This document shows positions 6,563-8,791 of a stretch of 8,791 bases of DNA, piece after piece. The stretch comes from an uncultured Clostridia bacterium (lineage in GTDB: Bacteria > Bacillota > Clostridia > Christensenellales > Aristaeellaceae): positions 1 to 8,791 of the forward strand of contig CAKUCW010000056.1 in assembly GCA_934643825.1 (NCBI GenBank), read 5' to 3'. Each line of letters starts with the position of its first letter. The first letter of the stretch is position 1. The translations under genes were made by a program, and so were the position numbers. Below the pieces are notes generated by a model. It saw only the letters and a program-made list of their open reading frames with translations, did no database searches and had not been told where the DNA came from.

Positions 6563-7569
6563 TCTTCACCCTTCCCTTCTGCAACAGCCATATTTCGGTC
6601 AAAGTCGAGCTTTACGTGGCTTTTAATGCCGCGCACGCCGAGCATCAGGCTATGCGGCAAACTCTCCGGAAGCCCGGTTTGTATCGTCAGCACATATCCA
6701 CTTTGAGCATCGCCTTCGCGTTGAATAACTCCGCCGTAGCGGCTGTTGACTGCATCATCCGCGCTGTTCACGTAGAATGTCGGCATCGCCTCTCCAAGCC
6801 GCGTTTCCGGCTTGTACCGAATCTCTAACGTTGCGCCCAGCGGCGTATAGCTCGCCTTCACATGCTTAATAGATAACCAGCCCTCCAAATCAACCTCGGT
6901 ATCCATCTCAACGGTTTTCGGCGTGATGCGCGGAATTTCAAATTCGATGGCTCCGCTCTGTCTGTTTGACCATTGTTTGTGATTTGCCGTCATCGTTGCG
7001 CACCCCAGTGAAACATGAACCCGATCTGCATCCAACTCCTTTTCCAAGGTTTCGCTGATATACAGGGTCAGCGTTCCTTCTTGGTCGTACTGTCCATCTA
7101 TACAGCCTGTAATCCCCTTCTGATTTTCTATTGCGCCCAGCCAGCAATCCACTCGAACACAGTTGTCGCGAACATTATCGTTCTGGTTTTCCAAAACGGC
7201 AACGCGTCCATCCGTCGCCTGAATCGTCAGCACCGCCTGCAAGGTTTTGCCATCAAACACAGCTTCACGAACAACAAATGTCGCGTCATCCAGCTCGCCG
7301 CCCGTCTGTGAAATACCGCTTTCAATCAGAGCAACTGCGTCCGGAGAAGCATCTTTCCAGAAGTGCGTCAAGCCCCAATACCCCGTCGCGGCTGCCGTCG
7401 CGATCAAAAGGGTCATCAACACCGCCCATGCAACCGCCCATTTATACCGACGCTTGTTTCCGGTGCGGGGTGACATCATTGCCTTCAGCAGCACATTTTC
7501 CTGCCGCGCATCAAATCCGTCAGGCAGCTTGATGCTTTCCATATATAGCCGTCTTTCCAAATCAGTCAA
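6559..7569 (-). CDS. Probable anti-sigma factor, single-pass membrane protein
   Basis: A 336-residue protein with an N-terminal cytoplasmic segment of about 43 residues, one transmembrane helix (about 44-64, preceded by KRRYK) and a large extracytoplasmic domain of about 270 residues that looks beta-rich. This topology, and its place directly after an ECF sigma gene with overlapping ends, is the classic arrangement of a membrane anti-sigma factor that sequesters its sigma until an envelope signal arrives. There is no zinc-binding HxxxCxxC motif, so it is not a ZAS-type anti-sigma; it looks more like the Firmicute group annotated with DUF4179-type domains, though I cannot confirm the family. 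The start is TTG at 7569, supported by GGAGG 7 nt upstream inside the sigma gene and by the TTGA overlap with its stop. The next ATG is nine codons later and lacks a site. Confidence 0.75.
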   Translation of the reverse strand: MTDLERRLYMESIKLPDGFDARQENVLLKAMMSPRTGNKRRYKWAVAWAVLMTLLIATAAATGYWGLTHFWKDASPDAVALIESGISQTGGELDDATFVVREAVFDGKTLQAVLTIQATDGRVAVLENQNDNVRDNCVRVDCWLGAIENQKGITGCIDGQYDQEGTLTLYISETLEKELDADRVHVSLGCATMTANHKQWSNRQSGAIEFEIPRITPKTVEMDTEVDLEGWLSIKHVKASYTPLGATLEIRYKPETRLGEAMPTFYVNSADDAVNSRYGGVIQREGDAQSGYVLTIQTGLPESLPHSLMLGVRGIKSHVKLDFDRNMAVAEGKGEE

Positions 7570-8057
7570 AGCGTTTCCTCCTTCTCCAGCATTGCTTTCA
7601 GTTTCTGCCTACCCCGCGTCAATCTGGATGACACGGTTCCGCGTGTCAGCTTGAGCGCTTGGGCAACCTCAGCAAGGCTCATTTCTTCCTCATAAAACAG
7701 AGTCAAGGGCACGCTGTATTTCGCGTCCAGCTTTTCCACGTCATTCCAAATATCCGCTCGTTCCCGTTCTTCCTGCGGCTGGTCAAACACGTTCTGGTCA
7801 TCGGTAGGCAGCTCCCGCTTTCTGCGCCGCAGCACCTTGTGGCATGTGTTCACGGTTATGCGCATCAGCCACGGTCTGACAGCGTCCCACGACCGCAGTG
7901 AACCGATATGCGTATATGCTTTCATCGTAGCATCGGCAACCGCTTCTTCCGCGTCGCTGTCATTTCGCAGCATCATGCGTGCCACGCGGAACATGCCTGC
8001 GCGATTTTGTCGAATGGCTTCGATAAACTGCTCATCACGCCGTTCCTTCGCCTCCAC
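7566..8057 (-). CDS. ECF-type RNA polymerase sigma factor
   Basis: A group 4 (extracytoplasmic function) sigma-70 factor that directs RNA polymerase to a dedicated set of promoters, 163 residues long as is usual for the class. Sigma region 2 covers about 11-82, with the DAEEAVADATMKAY segment (35-48) and the WDAVRPWLMRITVNTC stretch of regions 2.3-2.4, ending in a basic RRRKRE. A 30-residue acidic linker follows. Region 4 covers about 114-157, with the helix-turn-helix MSLAEVAQALKLTRGTVSSR that reads the -35 element. Region 3 is absent, as expected. The start is GTG at 8057, set by GGAGGG 7 nt upstream; the frame stays open to ATG 8228, but that extension is not conserved-looking and has no ribosome site. 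It is the first gene of the operon with the anti-sigma and secreted protein genes. The regulon is unknown. Confidence 0.93.
   Translation of the reverse strand: MEAKERRDEQFIEAIRQNRAGMFRVARMMLRNDSDAEEAVADATMKAYTHIGSLRSWDAVRPWLMRITVNTCHKVLRRRKRELPTDDQNVFDQPQEERERADIWNDVEKLDAKYSVPLTLFYEEEMSLAEVAQALKLTRGTVSSRLTRGRQKLKAMLEKEETL
7577..7581 (-). promoter_or_regulatory. Ribosome binding site for the TTG start of the anti-sigma gene
   Basis: GGAGG on the minus strand, within the last codons of the sigma gene, lies 7 nt before TTG at 7569-7567. It decides the start and shows that the ribosome binding site is embedded in the upstream coding sequence. Confidence 0.8.
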
Positions 8058-8064
8058 GTCTTTT

Positions 8065-8070
8065 CCCTCC
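8065..8070 (-). promoter_or_regulatory. Ribosome binding site fixing the GTG start of the sigma gene
   Basis: GGAGGG on the minus strand is followed after 7 nt by GTG at 8057-8055. This supports a 163-residue product rather than the longer open frame. Confidence 0.85.
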
Positions 8071-8082
8071 GTTTGTTTTATC

Positions 8083-8094
8083 GTATCGCGATAC
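8083..8094. promoter_or_regulatory. 12-bp perfect palindrome in the sigma operon leader
   Basis: GTATCGCGATAC is a perfect dyad located between the candidate ECF promoter and the ribosome binding site of the sigma gene. It could be an operator for a dimeric repressor, or chance; no regulator gene in the window claims it. Confidence 0.35.
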
Positions 8095-8100
8095 ACCCTT

Positions 8101-8129
8101 AAGACGCATGAGAAGTTGAAAAGTCTGCA
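8101..8129 (-). promoter_or_regulatory. Candidate ECF-type autoregulatory promoter
   Basis: On the minus strand TGCAGA (8129-8124) and CGTCTT (8106-8101) are separated by 17 bp. Many Firmicute ECF sigmas use TGCAAC/TGAAAC-like -35 and CGTC/CGTA-like -10 elements, and they usually drive their own operon. The site lies about 45 nt before the GTG start. I see no good sigma-A promoter here. The match is partial, so this remains a prediction. Confidence 0.4.
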
Positions 8130-8233
8130 TGATTCATTCCTTTCCAACATAAAAGTGAATATCATTCGTCCTTGTGAGCAAAATGCCGGGGTTTTTCTCA
8201 CGAGGGCGATCTTTATGCCGTTTTCCATGGTAC

Positions 8234-8270
8234 AAAAAAAGAGAACCGGAAACTCCGATTCTCTAAAAAA
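8234..8270 (-). terminator. Intrinsic terminator of the rpmI-rplT operon
   Basis: Read leftward, AGAGAATCGGA (8264-8254) pairs with TCCGGTTCTCT (8250-8240) around a 3-nt loop, an 11-bp stem with one T-G pair, followed by a seven-T run (8240-8234). It starts 15 nt beyond the rplT stop. A-rich sequence on the other side (8265-8270) could let it also block rightward transcription. Confidence 0.92.
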
Positions 8271-8279
8271 CGCAATAAC

Positions 8280-8630
8280 TTACGCGTTCTTCGCGACCTC
8301 AACGAGCTTGGCGAATGCCGCCGCGTCGTTGACAGCCAGATCAGCCAGAACCTTGCGGTTCAGGTCGATGCCGGCCTTCTTCAGACCGCAGATGAACTTG
8401 GAATAGGACATGCCGTTGATGCGGGTCGCCGCATTGATACGGGCAATCCACAGGGAACGGAAATCACGCTTGCGCAGCTTACGGCCGATGTAAGCGTAAC
8501 GCAGGGAGCGCATGACCTGCTCCTGCGCGGCGCGGTACTGCTTGGACTTGGAGCCATAGTAGCCCTTCGCCAGCTTCATGATTTTCCTGCGCTTCTTATG
8601 GGCGTTGACAGCCCCTTTGATTCTTGCCAT
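8280..8630 (-). CDS. rplT: Large ribosomal subunit protein L20
   Basis: Ribosomal protein bL20, an early assembly protein of the 50S subunit that binds 23S rRNA; in many bacteria it also represses translation of its own operon. The 116 residues match the family length. The sequence is diagnostic: MARIKGAV at the N-terminus, then HKKRRKIMKLAKGYYGSKSK, RDFRSLWIARINAA and NGMSYSKFICGLKKAGIDLN. The N-terminal half is strongly basic, as in the rRNA-binding extension. The start ATG has AGGAGGT (8644-8638) 7 nt upstream. The gene follows rpmI by 26 nt in the standard infC-rpmI-rplT order and ends at a clear terminator. Confidence 0.98.
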   Translation of the reverse strand: MARIKGAVNAHKKRRKIMKLAKGYYGSKSKQYRAAQEQVMRSLRYAYIGRKLRKRDFRSLWIARINAATRINGMSYSKFICGLKKAGIDLNRKVLADLAVNDAAAFAKLVEVAKNA

Positions 8631-8656
8631 GGTTAAAACCTCCTAGCCGGCTGGGC

Positions 8657-8791
8657 TTACTTGTACGGGATGAGCTTCTTCATCGTGCCGGCGTAGCTCT
8701 GAGAAACATACGCGGTACGACGCAGGTTGCGCTTGGTCTTACGGGTCTTCTTGTTGAGGATGTGACGCTTGAAGGCCTTGGCGCGCTTAAC
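8657..8791 (-). CDS. rpmI: Large ribosomal subunit protein L35, C-terminal part
   Basis: Ribosomal protein bL35. Only the last 44 codons and the TAA stop are inside the window; the start lies beyond the right edge. The visible part contains KRAKAFKRHILNKKTRKTKRN, a very basic stretch typical of L35, and ends MKKLIPYK. Whole L35 proteins are about 65 residues, so some 20 residues are missing. The position directly upstream of rplT confirms the assignment; infC would be expected next, outside the window. Confidence 0.96.
   Translation of the reverse strand, partial: VKRAKAFKRHILNKKTRKTKRNLRRTAYVSQSYAGTMKKLIPYK

Noticed and set aside
8174..8201. Imperfect inverted repeat GTGAG/CTCAC with A/T pairs upstream of the sigma operon
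   Set aside because: About nine pairs with a mismatch and no T-tract after it; it may be chance and I cannot tie it to a function.
8058..8228. Longer sigma factor starting at ATG 8228
   Set aside because: The extra 57 residues precede region 2 without resembling sigma sequence, lack a ribosome site and overlap the candidate promoter and palindrome; GTG 8057 has GGAGGG at the right distance.

Overview
The window looks like a chromosomal segment from a Bacillota genome, most likely a gut-type member of class Clostridia. The pointers are a secreted clostripain-family (C11) protease, strong AGGAGG-type ribosome binding sites with GTG and TTG starts, consensus TTGACA/TATAAT promoters, an rpmI-rplT operon and roughly balanced G+C by eye. 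I cannot assign a genus. I see no mobile element, CRISPR array or phage gene.

Layout. Positions 1-597 (+) hold the C-terminal part of an AI-2E family (PerM-like) membrane protein. Positions 598-1037 carry no confident protein gene. They contain a weak hairpin, one possible short minus-strand ORF, a very strong symmetrical hairpin (871-914) and the terminator of a tRNA. A lone tRNA-Asn(GUU) with a textbook promoter lies on the minus strand (1038-1112). A perfect 16-bp inverted repeat with a 31-nt loop (1228-1290) separates it from a stand-alone ABC exporter half-transporter (1319-3037, minus). A divergent promoter region (about 3038-3325) then serves the exporter on one side and a 686-residue secreted clostripain-like cysteine protease (3326-5386, +) on the other.

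The protease converges on a three-gene minus-strand operon (8057 down to 5501), and the two share a bidirectional terminator. The operon encodes an ECF sigma factor, a single-pass membrane protein that is probably its anti-sigma factor, and a secreted protein of unknown function. The three genes are joined by 4-nt stop/start overlaps (TTGA and ATGA), so they are probably translationally coupled. A candidate ECF-type promoter and a 12-bp perfect palindrome lie just upstream. The window ends with rplT (L20) and the C-terminal end of rpmI (L35), closed by an intrinsic terminator before the sigma operon.

How the genes work together. The sigma/anti-sigma/secreted-protein operon reads as a self-contained envelope-sensing regulatory unit. 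Its third member is the least understood and most interesting component. The divergent exporter and secreted protease could be functionally linked, but nothing in the sequence proves it. The remaining genes (L35, L20, tRNA-Asn, AI-2E family) are ordinary core genes.
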